Source: an uncultured Peptoniphilus sp.
GTDB taxonomy: Bacteria; Bacillota; Clostridia; Tissierellales; Peptoniphilaceae
DNA length: 7,583 bases
Assembly (NCBI GenBank): GCA_902488455.1
Contig: CABTWG010000054.1
Span: 1-7,583, forward strand
Direction: 5' to 3'
Part shown: piece by piece, positions 1 through 6,296 of the stretch
How positions within the stretch are numbered: position 1 is the stretch's first letter
How the letters are laid out: each line of letters opens with the position of its first letter
Position numbers and translations under genes: made by a program
Notes under the pieces: model-generated
Seen by the model: only the letters and a program-made list of their open reading frames with translations
The model's database searches: none
What the model was told of the DNA's origin: nothing

Positions 1-30
1 AGCGAACGAAGTGAGTCGAAGGATCTGACC
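1..30. repeat. Fragment of a probable dispersed palindromic intergenic repeat
   Basis: The window opens with AGCGAACGAAGTGAGTCGAA followed by GGATCTGACC. This resembles one side of the GATCCTTCG...CGAAGGATC-type palindromic elements scattered between genes in many bacterial genomes, whose other arm (ending in CCTGAG or similar) would lie to the left of the window. No second copy is present here, so the repeat status rests on recognition of the motif and not on an observed duplication. It is non-coding and lies beyond the terminator of the leftward gene at 150-881. Confidence 0.4.
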
Positions 31-83
31 TATATATAACCTAACCATACCAACTGACCCATCCTATAAAGTCCTTCCACTTT

Positions 84-121
84 AAAAAAACAAAAATCCC
101 CACACTGATGTATGGGGATTT
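84..121 (-). terminator. Rho-independent terminator of the short-chain reductase gene
   Basis: Read leftward, a perfect 9-bp stem (AAATCCCCA at 94-102 pairing with TGGGGATTT at 113-121) closes a 10-base loop. It is followed by a T-rich tract, the complement of the A-run at 84-96 broken by one C. It begins 28 bases after the stop codon of the gene at 150-881. The A/T flanks on both sides mean it could also work in the other direction. Confidence 0.85.
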
Positions 122-149
122 ATTAATCTAAATTACCTATATCAAAATT

Positions 150-881
150 TTAATACACGATCATCCCACCGTTTTGGGAGATTACCTGTCCTGTCATGTA
201 ACTATTTTCATCACTTACTATAAATTTTGCTAGATTTGCCACTTCTTCTACCGTTCCCAGTCTTCCAAATGGTATGTCATGGCGGACTTCTTCCAGTGTA
301 CATGTTCCGAGGTCTGTGCACATTTCTGTTAAGATCGCACCTGGAGCTATACAGTTTACACTTATTCCACTGTATGATAGTTCATTTGCGAGACTCTTGG
401 CGTAGGAGATGATGGCAGCCTTTGTGGCTGCGTAGTGACTTTCGTTTGCTGCACCGACTATGCCCCAAATTGAGCTTACGTTTAAGATCTTTCCAGCTTT
501 CATGGAAATCATATTAGGCAGCGCTCTCTTCGTGCAGTTAAATAGTCCTCCTATATTTGTCTTAAAGAGATTTTCCACTTCTTTCTCACTTGCATCTTGA
601 AATAGTCCGTACATGGCGATGCCTGCGTTATTTATAAGTATGTCCACCGGTCCCATCATGCACTCTATTTCTGAAAACATGGCGTCCACTTCTTCTGACT
701 TTGAAATATCCGCCTTTACCATGCAGCCCACTGTTCTATCTTTTATATAGTTTAGCACTTCTTTTGCTTCTTCTTCGCTCTTATTATAATTTATTATAAC
801 TCTATTATCCTTTGATGCTAGAGCTTTTGCTATTGCGGCTCCGATTCCTCTTGAGCCCCCTGTGATAAGTATATTTTTCAT
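150..881 (-). CDS. ymfI: Short-chain dehydrogenase/reductase, probable elongation factor P 5-aminopentanone reductase (YmfI-like)
   Basis: A 243-residue classical SDR. The cofactor motif TGGSRGIG is at residues 7-14, NNAG at 84-87, and the catalytic residues are Ser137, Tyr150 and Lys154 (a YxxxK motif). Family members are NAD(P)H-dependent oxidoreductases with a Rossmann fold, and no membrane or export signal is seen. The segment NVSSIWG (134-140) and the C-terminal IPFGRL...YMTGQVISQNGG pattern resemble Bacillus YmfI, which reduces the 5-aminopentanone group on the conserved lysine of elongation factor P. FabG-type 3-oxoacyl-ACP reductase is the main alternative, but no fatty-acid genes are nearby. 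The start is an ATG at 881 preceded by GGAGGG (886-891) four bases away. The gene is monocistronic, diverges from pncB and ends at a clear hairpin. SDR membership is certain; the specific substrate is inferred from resemblance. Confidence 0.9.
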   Translation of the reverse strand: MKNILITGGSRGIGAAIAKALASKDNRVIINYNKSEEEAKEVLNYIKDRTVGCMVKADISKSEEVDAMFSEIECMMGPVDILINNAGIAMYGLFQDASEKEVENLFKTNIGGLFNCTKRALPNMISMKAGKILNVSSIWGIVGAANESHYAATKAAIISYAKSLANELSYSGISVNCIAPGAILTEMCTDLGTCTLEEVRHDIPFGRLGTVEEVANLAKFIVSDENSYMTGQVISQNGGMIVY

Positions 882-897
882 AAGTCCCTCCGCTTAT

Positions 898-926
898 ATT
901 ATTCCAGTTATATCTATAAATTGCAA
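898..926 (-). promoter_or_regulatory. Possible promoter of the short-chain reductase gene
   Basis: On the leftward strand a -35-like TTGCAA (921-926, 4 of 6 matches) stands 17 bases from a -10-like AATAAT (898-903, 5 of 6). Transcription would then start around 891, leaving a very short leader that begins at the Shine-Dalgarno sequence. That is tight, so another start site further up in this A/T-rich region is possible. Confidence 0.35.
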
Positions 927-980
927 AACTTTTTATCTTCGTTTCATTTTCTTTGTAAACATGCTCTCTATTTCTTGTAA

Positions 981-1001
981 ATTTCTATATTTATTAGAAA
1001 T
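981..1001. promoter_or_regulatory. Inverted repeat over the -35 region of pncB, candidate operator
   Basis: ATTTCTA (981-987) and TAGAAAT (995-1001) form perfect 7-base arms around a 7-base spacer. The right arm overlaps the presumed -35 of the pncB promoter. This geometry suits a dimeric regulator, but in A/T-rich DNA such repeats also arise by chance. I cannot match it with confidence to a known NAD-metabolism regulator site such as NiaR or NrtR. Confidence 0.35.
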
Positions 1002-1023
1002 ACTCTTCTTTATGGAGTATAAT
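994..1023 (+). promoter_or_regulatory. Promoter of the pncB operon
   Basis: A perfect -10 TATAAT lies at 1018-1023, with a weak -35-like TTAGAA at 994-999 and an 18-base spacer. The predicted start near 1030 leaves a leader of roughly 17 bases containing the Shine-Dalgarno AGGGGG (1035-1040), six bases from the ATG. A second TATAAT at 1028-1033 would start transcription inside the ribosome binding site, so it is less likely. A 13-base palindrome, AGTATAATATACT (1016-1028), covers the -10 box. The leader is too short for a riboswitch. Confidence 0.6.
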
Positions 1024-1046
1024 ATACTATAATTAGGGGGAAAATA

Positions 1047-2495
1047 ATGAGAAAATTAAAGGAAGAAAACTTAACCCTGCTTTGTGATTTTTATGAATTT
1101 GCTATGGCGAACGGATATTTTGAAGCGGGTATCGGCGATAAAATTGTATATTTTGACATGTTCTACAGAACTGTGCCTGACAATGCATCCTATTCTATAG
1201 CTGCAGGCCTTGAACAAGTTATCGACTATATAGAAAATCTTCATTTCTCTGATGAAGATATAGATTTCTTAAGAACTAAGAAAATTTTCCACGAAGATTT
1301 CTTGGAATATTTGAGAAATTTTAAATTTGAATGTGATGTTTGGGCGATTAAGGAAGGTACTGTCGTATTTCCGCAAGAGCCTCTTATCATCGTTAAGGGT
1401 CCTATTATGCAAGCGCAAATGCTTGAAACTATGATCCTTTTAACTATAAATCACCAATCAATGATTGCTACAAAGGCAAATAGAATCGTAACTGCTGCAA
1501 AAGGTAGACCTGTGGTTGAATTTGGTTCAAGACGTGCACAAGGCTACACTGGAGCGAACCTAGGTGCAAGAGCTTCCTACATTGGAGGTTGCGCTGGAAC
1601 TGCAAACACTCTTGCGGAAAAACTATATGGAGTGCCTGCTGTTGGAACTATGGCGCACTCTTGGGTTCAACTTTTTAGCACTGAGTACGAAGCTTTCAAA
1701 ACATATGCGAAGGTTTATCCAGAAAACTGTCTTCTACTTGTGGACACCTACGATACTTTAAAAGAAGGAATTCCAAATGCAATTAGAGTTTGGAACGAAG
1801 AGCTTGTACCAAAGGGAATAAGACCAAAGGGAATCAGAATCGACTCTGGAGATATTGCATATCTTTCTAAACAAGCTAGAGTTATGCTTGATGAAGCTGG
1901 TTTTTCAGATGCAGTTATAATGGCGTCTAACTCTCTTGACGAATGGACTATCGAATCAATCCTTTCTCAAGGAGCAAAACTTGATTCATTTGGAGTTGGA
2001 GAAAGACTTATAACTTCTAAGTCAAGTCCGGTGTTCGGCGGAGTTTACAAACTAGTTGCTTACGAAGAAGATGACAAAATCGTGCCAACGATTAAGATTT
2101 CTGAAAATGTTGCGAAGATCACAACTCCAGGTTTTAAATCCCTATATAGAATCTATGACAAAGATACTATGAAGGCTGAAGCTGACGTAGTGACACTGCA
2201 TCAAGAAAAATTAGAAGAGTTAGATGAGCTAGAGATCTTCCATCCGATATACACTTGGAAGAGGAAGAAATTTACAAACTTTGTAGCTAAGAATCTAATG
2301 GTAAAAGTGTTTGATAAAGGAAAACTTGTCTATGATATTCCAACCTTGGATGAAATTAGAGAACACGCACAAGATGAACTTAAGAGTCTTTGGGACGAAG
2401 TTAAAAGACTTGAAAATCCTCACGAATACATCGTCGACCTTTCTCAAGACCTATGGGATATCAAGGATGATCTTTTGAAGGAGCATAGAAAATAA
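1047..2495 (+). CDS. pncB: Nicotinate phosphoribosyltransferase
   Basis: The 482-residue cytosolic enzyme of NAD salvage (Preiss-Handler route) joins nicotinate and PRPP to give nicotinate mononucleotide, with ATP hydrolysis stimulating the reaction. The N-terminal segment with DFYEFAMANGYF (14-25) is the family's DxYxxxMAxGYF signature. EFGSRRAQG (158-166) and the SYIGG...GTANTLAEKLYG region (177-195) match the phosphoribosyl-binding core. His204 in GTMAHSW (200-206) is at the position of the histidine phosphorylated in this family. DTYDTLKEG (233-241), RIDSGD (264-269) and SFGVGERLITS (314-324) are also typical. The length fits the bacterial long form, with no sign of damage. The ATG at 1047 has AGGGGG six bases upstream. 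It is the first gene of a four-gene operon, and its TAA stop overlaps the next start by one base (TAATG). Confidence 0.97.
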   Translation: MRKLKEENLTLLCDFYEFAMANGYFEAGIGDKIVYFDMFYRTVPDNASYSIAAGLEQVIDYIENLHFSDEDIDFLRTKKIFHEDFLEYLRNFKFECDVWAIKEGTVVFPQEPLIIVKGPIMQAQMLETMILLTINHQSMIATKANRIVTAAKGRPVVEFGSRRAQGYTGANLGARASYIGGCAGTANTLAEKLYGVPAVGTMAHSWVQLFSTEYEAFKTYAKVYPENCLLLVDTYDTLKEGIPNAIRVWNEELVPKGIRPKGIRIDSGDIAYLSKQARVMLDEAGFSDAVIMASNSLDEWTIESILSQGAKLDSFGVGERLITSKSSPVFGGVYKLVAYEEDDKIVPTIKISENVAKITTPGFKSLYRIYDKDTMKAEADVVTLHQEKLEELDELEIFHPIYTWKRKKFTNFVAKNLMVKVFDKGKLVYDIPTLDEIREHAQDELKSLWDEVKRLENPHEYIVDLSQDLWDIKDDLLKEHRK

Positions 2496-3223
2496 TGAAC
2501 GTTTATAGACTTATTGTGGATGAAGATGATTTTTCTCGCTATTTAAAAAGTGGCGCCATCGTCTTTAATTATAAACTTAATAGAGATTATAAGAATTTCA
2601 AAGAATACAGTGAAATTGTTTCCCAAGAGTTTGTAAATTCAAAAGATATAAAGAATTTTTTAAATGGACTTAGTAGAATAAAAAAAGGCGATTTTCTCTA
2701 CCTGGTAACTGATTCAAGCCTTGCCATTGGAACTGCAAAAGAAGACGGGAAATTCGACGGTGTATTTGACGTATCATTTGATTTCAAGAAGCTTGATAGA
2801 AATAATATACCAGAAGAAGTGAGAAGAAGTCTTGGTGGTCATATCTTTAGAAAGATAAATGCAGAAGGCATATTTGAAAAATCCCTAGATCTTACCAAGA
2901 CAACAGGAGCAGTGGTGCCTAAACAGTATTCCTACTTGGTGCTAAGGGAAGAGGAAAAGAAACCTCATTTCAAAAAGAAGATAAAGAAAGAAAATGAAAA
3001 TATGGCAGAGCTTGTCATAGAAGTCCATCCTCCAGAAGAGGAAGTGGCAGATATTTCTATAAGCATGAGTTCGAAGCTTCCGAAAGTTGTAGAAAGACCT
3101 ATGCTTCCTAAGACGGAAGAAAAAAACTTGGCAAAGATAATATTTGACTATCAAATCTCTATGGCGGAGCTTATGTTTAAAACGTATATAGACATTTTAG
3201 AAAATTTCACGAAGAAATTATAG
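2495..3223 (+). CDS. Protein of unknown function in the pncB operon
   Basis: A 242-residue soluble protein that I do not recognise. It has no signal peptide or membrane segment. Three parts are visible. The first is an N-terminal region (1-150) of mixed strand and helix character. The second is a highly charged, probably flexible linker (152-210) rich in Lys and Glu with the run EEEKKPHFKKKIKKENE. The third is a C-terminal amphipathic helix (211-242). Within the first part, KKGDFLYLVTDSSLAIGTAK (63-82), followed by an IP..VR..LGG stretch (105-115), faintly recalls the 'GD.v.v......iG.g.V' pattern of EVE/PUA-like domains; that is a weak hint only. AAGGAG (2478-2483) stands 11 bases before the ATG, and the ATG overlaps the pncB stop, so translational coupling is likely. 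The HAD gene follows 7 bases downstream. Co-transcription suggests a link to pncB, but no function can be assigned. Confidence 0.88.
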   Translation: MNVYRLIVDEDDFSRYLKSGAIVFNYKLNRDYKNFKEYSEIVSQEFVNSKDIKNFLNGLSRIKKGDFLYLVTDSSLAIGTAKEDGKFDGVFDVSFDFKKLDRNNIPEEVRRSLGGHIFRKINAEGIFEKSLDLTKTTGAVVPKQYSYLVLREEEKKPHFKKKIKKENENMAELVIEVHPPEEEVADISISMSSKLPKVVERPMLPKTEEKNLAKIIFDYQISMAELMFKTYIDILENFTKKL

Positions 3224-3230
3224 GAGGAAA

Positions 3231-3863
3231 ATGGTAGTAATATTTGATTTAGACGGAACGATTATAGACTCGTATCCGGGAATTAGCTCTGGGCTTAGAG
3301 AGACTTTTAAGAGTTTCGGAGTAGCAGATTTTGATTCATTGGATTACAACCAATTTATCGGACCACCACTTATGGAAAGCTTAAAGGCAGTCTTTGATGA
3401 CGAAGATGAAATAGTAGAAGCAATCGAAGAATTTAGAAAGTACTACGATGTGAAGGGTCAATATGAGCTTGTAGCCTATGAAAATATAGAAGAAGTATTT
3501 AAAGAACTTACACCGAAGCACAAGCTTTTAGTAGCCACATCAAAGCCACAGGAAAGAGCAAGAGACATACTAGGAAGACTCGGCTATTCAAAGTATTTTC
3601 ACTATATTGCAGGAGCAGTAGAAGGAGAGCACAAAAAAGAGCTAATAATAAGAGATGCTCTATCCCATTTGGACTTTGACGAAGACGAAGAGATTTACAT
3701 GATTGGAGATAGATTTTCTGATATCGTTGGAGCAAAAGGAGCAGGAGTTCCTTCCGTTGGAGTTCTATATGGCTATGGAACTAGAGAAGAGCTAGAACAT
3801 TACGGTGCGGACCATATAGTCGAAACAGTTATAGATCTTAAAGAATTTTTTAAAAACAAGTAG
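3231..3863 (+). CDS. HAD-superfamily phosphatase, phosphoglycolate phosphatase/PpaX-like
   Basis: A 210-residue cytosolic HAD hydrolase. Motif I DLDGT has Asp6 as nucleophile and Asp8 as general acid. Motif II is VATSK (Thr103), the conserved lysine is Lys135 or Lys136, and motif IV GDRFSD contributes Asp160 and Asp164 for magnesium. An alpha-helical cap fills about residues 15-85, giving the C1-cap layout of the Gph/PpaX/beta-phosphoglucomutase branch. The ending GVLYGYGTREELEHYGAD (177-194) is characteristic of the phosphoglycolate phosphatase/pyrophosphatase group. The true substrate is not readable; a small phosphomonoester, nucleotide or pyrophosphate is likely. The preceding stop codon is fused with the Shine-Dalgarno (TAGGAGG, 3221-3227), leaving only three bases to the ATG, which is short but has no better alternative start. 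Confidence 0.92.
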   Translation: MVVIFDLDGTIIDSYPGISSGLRETFKSFGVADFDSLDYNQFIGPPLMESLKAVFDDEDEIVEAIEEFRKYYDVKGQYELVAYENIEEVFKELTPKHKLLVATSKPQERARDILGRLGYSKYFHYIAGAVEGEHKKELIIRDALSHLDFDEDEEIYMIGDRFSDIVGAKGAGVPSVGVLYGYGTREELEHYGADHIVETVIDLKEFFKNK

Positions 3864-3872
3864 AGAGATAAA

Positions 3873-4523
3873 ATGAAATTAGATTACAATTTACTGGATA
3901 TGGTATTTGAAATATTGGGGACAATTTCATTTGCATTTTCAGGAGCCATGGTTGGAATCAAAAGGGGCATGGACCTCTTCGGAGTCATGGCGTTAGGAGT
4001 TGTAACAGCACTTGGAGGAGGCCTCGTGAGAGATTTAATCCTAGGCAACACTCCACCTGTCATGTTTCGTGATTCTAGAATGGCGATCTATGCAATAGTG
4101 TCCTCGGTACTTCTCTTTATGATTTTTTATATAAGGTTTGATATCATCGAGTCCAAGTGGATGAGAAGGATCACCCTTGTGATGATGCTCTTTGACGCAT
4201 TGGGCCTCGGCGCATTTACAGTAACTGGAATAACCACAGCGATGAACATGGGCTATGAATATAAATTTCTTCTGCTATTCGTAGGAGTACTTACAGGAGT
4301 AGGTGGAGGAGCGATAAGAGACGTGTTCGCCAGTGAAATCCCGGCAATATTTAGAGAACAAATCTACGCCGTCGCCAGTTTCTTGGGAGCGATGGTCTAT
4401 ATAAGTTTAATAGGAGTTGTAAATCTCAACTTGGCGAAGATGCTTGCGTTTATGGTGGTATTTATGATAAGACTTATGGCAATTACATTTGACATGCACC
4501 TACCAAGAATAGATAGAAGTTAG
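3873..4523 (+). CDS. TRIC-type/UPF0126 membrane protein
   Basis: A 216-residue integral membrane protein with about seven hydrophobic segments and an internal duplication. Each half carries the hallmark glycine-rich turn: GGGLVRD at 48-54 followed by GNTPPVMF, and GGGAIRD at 144-150 followed by SEIPAIF. The first half also has ISFAFSGAMVGIKRGMDLFG (18-37), and its counterpart is DALGLGAFTVTG (108-119). Structural work places bacterial UPF0126 proteins in the trimeric intracellular cation (TRIC) channel family. Mutant-fitness work, as I recall it, has tied some members to glycine uptake, so either potassium or small-solute passage is possible. It lies 9 bases after the HAD gene with a weak AGAGAG binding site (3862-3867), and is last in the operon before a terminator. 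Family assignment is firm; the transported species is uncertain. Confidence 0.94.
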   Translation: MKLDYNLLDMVFEILGTISFAFSGAMVGIKRGMDLFGVMALGVVTALGGGLVRDLILGNTPPVMFRDSRMAIYAIVSSVLLFMIFYIRFDIIESKWMRRITLVMMLFDALGLGAFTVTGITTAMNMGYEYKFLLLFVGVLTGVGGGAIRDVFASEIPAIFREQIYAVASFLGAMVYISLIGVVNLNLAKMLAFMVVFMIRLMAITFDMHLPRIDRS

Positions 4524-4554
4524 AAAGGCAAGGAAATATTTCTTGTCTTTTTTT
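4524..4554 (+). terminator. Rho-independent terminator of the pncB operon
   Basis: Directly after the TAG stop, AAAGGCAAGGAA (4524-4535) pairs with TTTCTTGTCTTT (4539-4550, with two G-U pairs) around a three-base loop. The stem runs into a seven-T tract (4548-4554). Confidence 0.85.
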
Positions 4555-4574
4555 GTTGCGAAATAAAAATTTAC

Positions 4575-4609
4575 AAATAAAAAAAGTCTTGTGATTTTTC
4601 ACAAGACTT
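4575..4609 (-). terminator. Rho-independent terminator of the leftward operon
   Basis: A perfect 11-bp stem (AAGTCTTGTGA 4584-4594 with TCACAAGACTT 4599-4609) closes a four-T loop. Read leftward, it is followed by a T-tract, the complement of the A-run at 4575-4585. It lies 33 bases beyond the stop of the OsmC-like gene. With the rightward terminator at 4524-4554 it forms a back-to-back pair insulating two converging operons. Confidence 0.9.
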
Positions 4610-4642
4610 AAATTATAAGTTATTTTGATATTAAAAATAATT

Positions 4643-5131
4643 TTATAGTTGATAGATAAACTCTACTTGTATATTGAATCCCTTTTTTACACCTATATAG
4701 ATCATATCCATATCAATGGCATCCTTCATAAACTTATCCGCATCTTCTTTTTTGATATCATCAATATAGTAGTAAACCTTTATATTAATTTCTTCTATTC
4801 TAGGGGCTTCTTCTACTCCCACTACTTTAAGTGTACGAAGTGGATTTGTAGTCCTAACTTCTGCTTTGACTTCGATTTCGTCAAGTGAGAGCTTTTTTAT
4901 CTTTGATTCTCTTATAATTGTAAGCATCATAGATTCCAAGATTCCTGCTAAGAATATCTCCACTGAGGATAGTTCTTTTTTTTCATTATCGTAAGGAAGC
5001 TCTTGGTCGGTGGAAATAAATGACATATCTCCGTAGCTATTTACCGTCTTTAAATCATTTGATGTTGCCCTCATGGTGAAGTCGAATTTGCCCATCTCTT
5101 CTGTGCTGTTGAAGTTTCCTAGGCTACTCAT
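4643..5131 (-). CDS. OsmC-fold protein lacking both redox cysteines
   Basis: A 162-residue cytosolic protein with OsmC/Ohr-type architecture: N-terminal strands (14-40), then the long central helix with SSVEIFLAGILESMMLTI (55-72), which matches the family's P.ELLLAALG.C..MTL motif. Next come the LSLDEIEVKAEV strand (81-92) and a C-terminal helix and strand. Active OsmC/Ohr peroxidases use two cysteines, one in the central helix and one in a later C-P-V motif. Here the first position is Glu66 (or its neighbour) and the second region reads MIYIGV (143-148). The protein contains no cysteine at all, so the usual thiol peroxidase reaction is not possible. The ATG sits five bases after GAAGGAT-type purines (5137-5142) and overlaps the end of the MetE-like gene by eight bases (ATGAGTAG). 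It is last in the operon. A binding or scaffolding role is possible. Family assignment is by motif and order of elements, so moderately sure. Confidence 0.82.
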   Translation of the reverse strand: MSSLGNFNSTEEMGKFDFTMRATSNDLKTVNSYGDMSFISTDQELPYDNEKKELSSVEIFLAGILESMMLTIIRESKIKKLSLDEIEVKAEVRTTNPLRTLKVVGVEEAPRIEEINIKVYYYIDDIKKEDADKFMKDAIDMDMIYIGVKKGFNIQVEFIYQL

Positions 5132-6296
5132 GTTTATCCTTCAATTCTTTAACTGCTATTTCCAGTTCTCCAAGCTTCTTGTCGATGATTTCAAGCGTTG
5201 AAACAGGTCTATTGGCAAATGTTGCAAATCCACAATCTGGATTTAAAAATAGTCTTTCCTTGTCAATAAATCCCAGAGCTTCCTCAGCTCTTTTTACCAT
5301 ATTTTCATGGGATTCTACTTCGTCAGTTCTAGGGTTTATAACTCCAAGACCTAAGATATAATTTTCTCTGATCTTTTCTGAGGCGAATAGACTCTTTAGT
5401 TCTCCTGCTCTCTTGGTAGAAAATTCAAGGAATAGTGCGTCGGTGTCGATGTCTTCAAATAGTTTTATAAGGGGAGTGTAAGGTCCTTCTAGTAAAATTG
5501 ATTCATCCTTAGACCAGTTGCCTCGACAGACATGGAGAGCACGCATAGATTTTGTCCTATCAATGTGATTCATACAAGATTTTATAAGATGGGTTGCAAA
5601 TTTAAGTTCATCTGTAGGGTCTTTCTTTTCTGATAGGGCTGCGCACATAAATGTACGAGGTTTGCCTTCTGTAAATACCACTTCTGTTAGTACTGGTTCG
5701 TCAAATTGGATGATGTCCACCCCTATATTTTGAAGTTCTTCTATCTCTTCCTTATAGATTTTGATAACGTCTTCGCCAAGCTCTTCCTTTGAGCCGTAAG
5801 CCTTGCTAGATAAGTTATATAGCCACATTGAACGGGTAACTAAGTATGGTCCAGGAAGGGTGATCTTCACCTTGTGATCTGTTCTTGATTTAAGCCTTCT
5901 TAGCTCATCACAGACTATATTGGTTTTGCGAGAGATTTTACCTGTGCAGATGGCGTTTTTTATACTTATAGCTGGCACATCTAATATGGAAAGTATTTGT
6001 TCGAATGATTTTTTATCTTCGATGTATTCTAACATTTCAGCCATGCTCATCATCTTTACGCCATTTAGCTTTGTAGATATAAATGAGACATAGTTGTCTC
6101 TAGAAAGTTCTCCTGATGTTATATAGGTGATGCCGTGTTTTTCCTGCATGCGAACTACGGCTTCTTCTTCATCGTCTATTAATTTTATAAAATCCTCTTC
6201 ACTTATAGAACCCTTAGATCTCTTTCTAAGGGTCCTTAATATATCTTCATTTCTTGGCATGCTTCCTATAAGTGAAGTGGAGAATGCCCTAGTCAC
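5124..6296 (-). CDS. MetE-type (cobalamin-independent methionine synthase family) zinc methyltransferase, short form
   Basis: A 390-residue protein corresponding to the catalytic C-terminal barrel of MetE, without the N-terminal barrel that makes full MetE about 750 residues. SLIGSMPR (8-15) and TSGELSRDNY (60-69) match the family's 'LIGSFPR' and 'DGE..R' elements, and LPGPYLVT (147-154) follows. DIIQFDEP (194-201) holds the acidic residues that bind the amino acid. The zinc ligands all appear present: His255 and Cys257 in LHVCRGNW, Glu291 in LFLEFS, Cys355 in NPDCGF. Members transfer a methyl group to or from a zinc-bound thiol; short forms include folate-independent methionine synthases and epoxyalkane:coenzyme M transferase, so methyl donor and acceptor are open. 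The start is GTG at 6296: a stop lies seven codons upstream in frame, and the next in-frame ATG (codon 13) would remove the SLIGSMPR motif. Confidence 0.9.
   Translation of the reverse strand: MTRAFSTSLIGSMPRNEDILRTLRKRSKGSISEEDFIKLIDDEEEAVVRMQEKHGITYITSGELSRDNYVSFISTKLNGVKMMSMAEMLEYIEDKKSFEQILSILDVPAISIKNAICTGKISRKTNIVCDELRRLKSRTDHKVKITLPGPYLVTRSMWLYNLSSKAYGSKEELGEDVIKIYKEEIEELQNIGVDIIQFDEPVLTEVVFTEGKPRTFMCAALSEKKDPTDELKFATHLIKSCMNHIDRTKSMRALHVCRGNWSKDESILLEGPYTPLIKLFEDIDTDALFLEFSTKRAGELKSLFASEKIRENYILGLGVINPRTDEVESHENMVKRAEEALGFIDKERLFLNPDCGFATFANRPVSTLEIIDKKLGELEIAVKELKDKHE
6210..6233 (-). other. Perfect hairpin inside the start of the MetE-like gene
   Basis: ACCCTTAG (6210-6217) and CTAAGGGT (6226-6233) are perfect 8-base arms separated by 8 bases, within codons 22-29 of the MetE-like gene. 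In the leftward mRNA this gives a compact hairpin starting about 63 bases after the GTG. There is no T-tract behind it, so it is not a normal terminator. It may be fortuitous or may influence mRNA processing or translation. Confidence 0.5.
6289..6296 (-). promoter_or_regulatory. Overlapping stop/start (GTGACTAG) coupling the binding-protein and MetE-like genes
   Basis: The GTG start of the MetE-like gene lies inside the last codons of the PhnD-like gene, whose TAG ends the eight-base overlap. No purine-rich Shine-Dalgarno is visible just upstream (TCGGCAAATATC), so the start probably depends on ribosomes terminating on the preceding gene. The next joint (5124-5131, ATGAGTAG) has the same geometry. 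Confidence 0.65.

Noticed and set aside
882..1046. Riboswitch or small RNA upstream of pncB
   Set aside because: The predicted leader is under 20 bases and the region holds two divergent promoters; no long stable structure with an attenuator is visible.
1808..1834. Direct repeat ACCAAAGGGAAT, 15-base period, in pncB
   Set aside because: It encodes PKGIRPKGIRID, close to the family's normal sequence before the RxDSGD motif, so it is a chance codon match and not a repeat element.
2942..3154. Leftward open frame of 70 codons
   Set aside because: It is opposite the charged linker of the unknown protein; its Phe/Leu-rich translation is what the reverse of Lys/Glu codons gives, and there is no ribosome binding site.
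4649..4888. Rightward open frame of 79 codons opposite the OsmC-like gene
   Set aside because: Antisense shadow of a coherent gene, with biased Ile/Phe/Tyr composition and no promoter or binding site.
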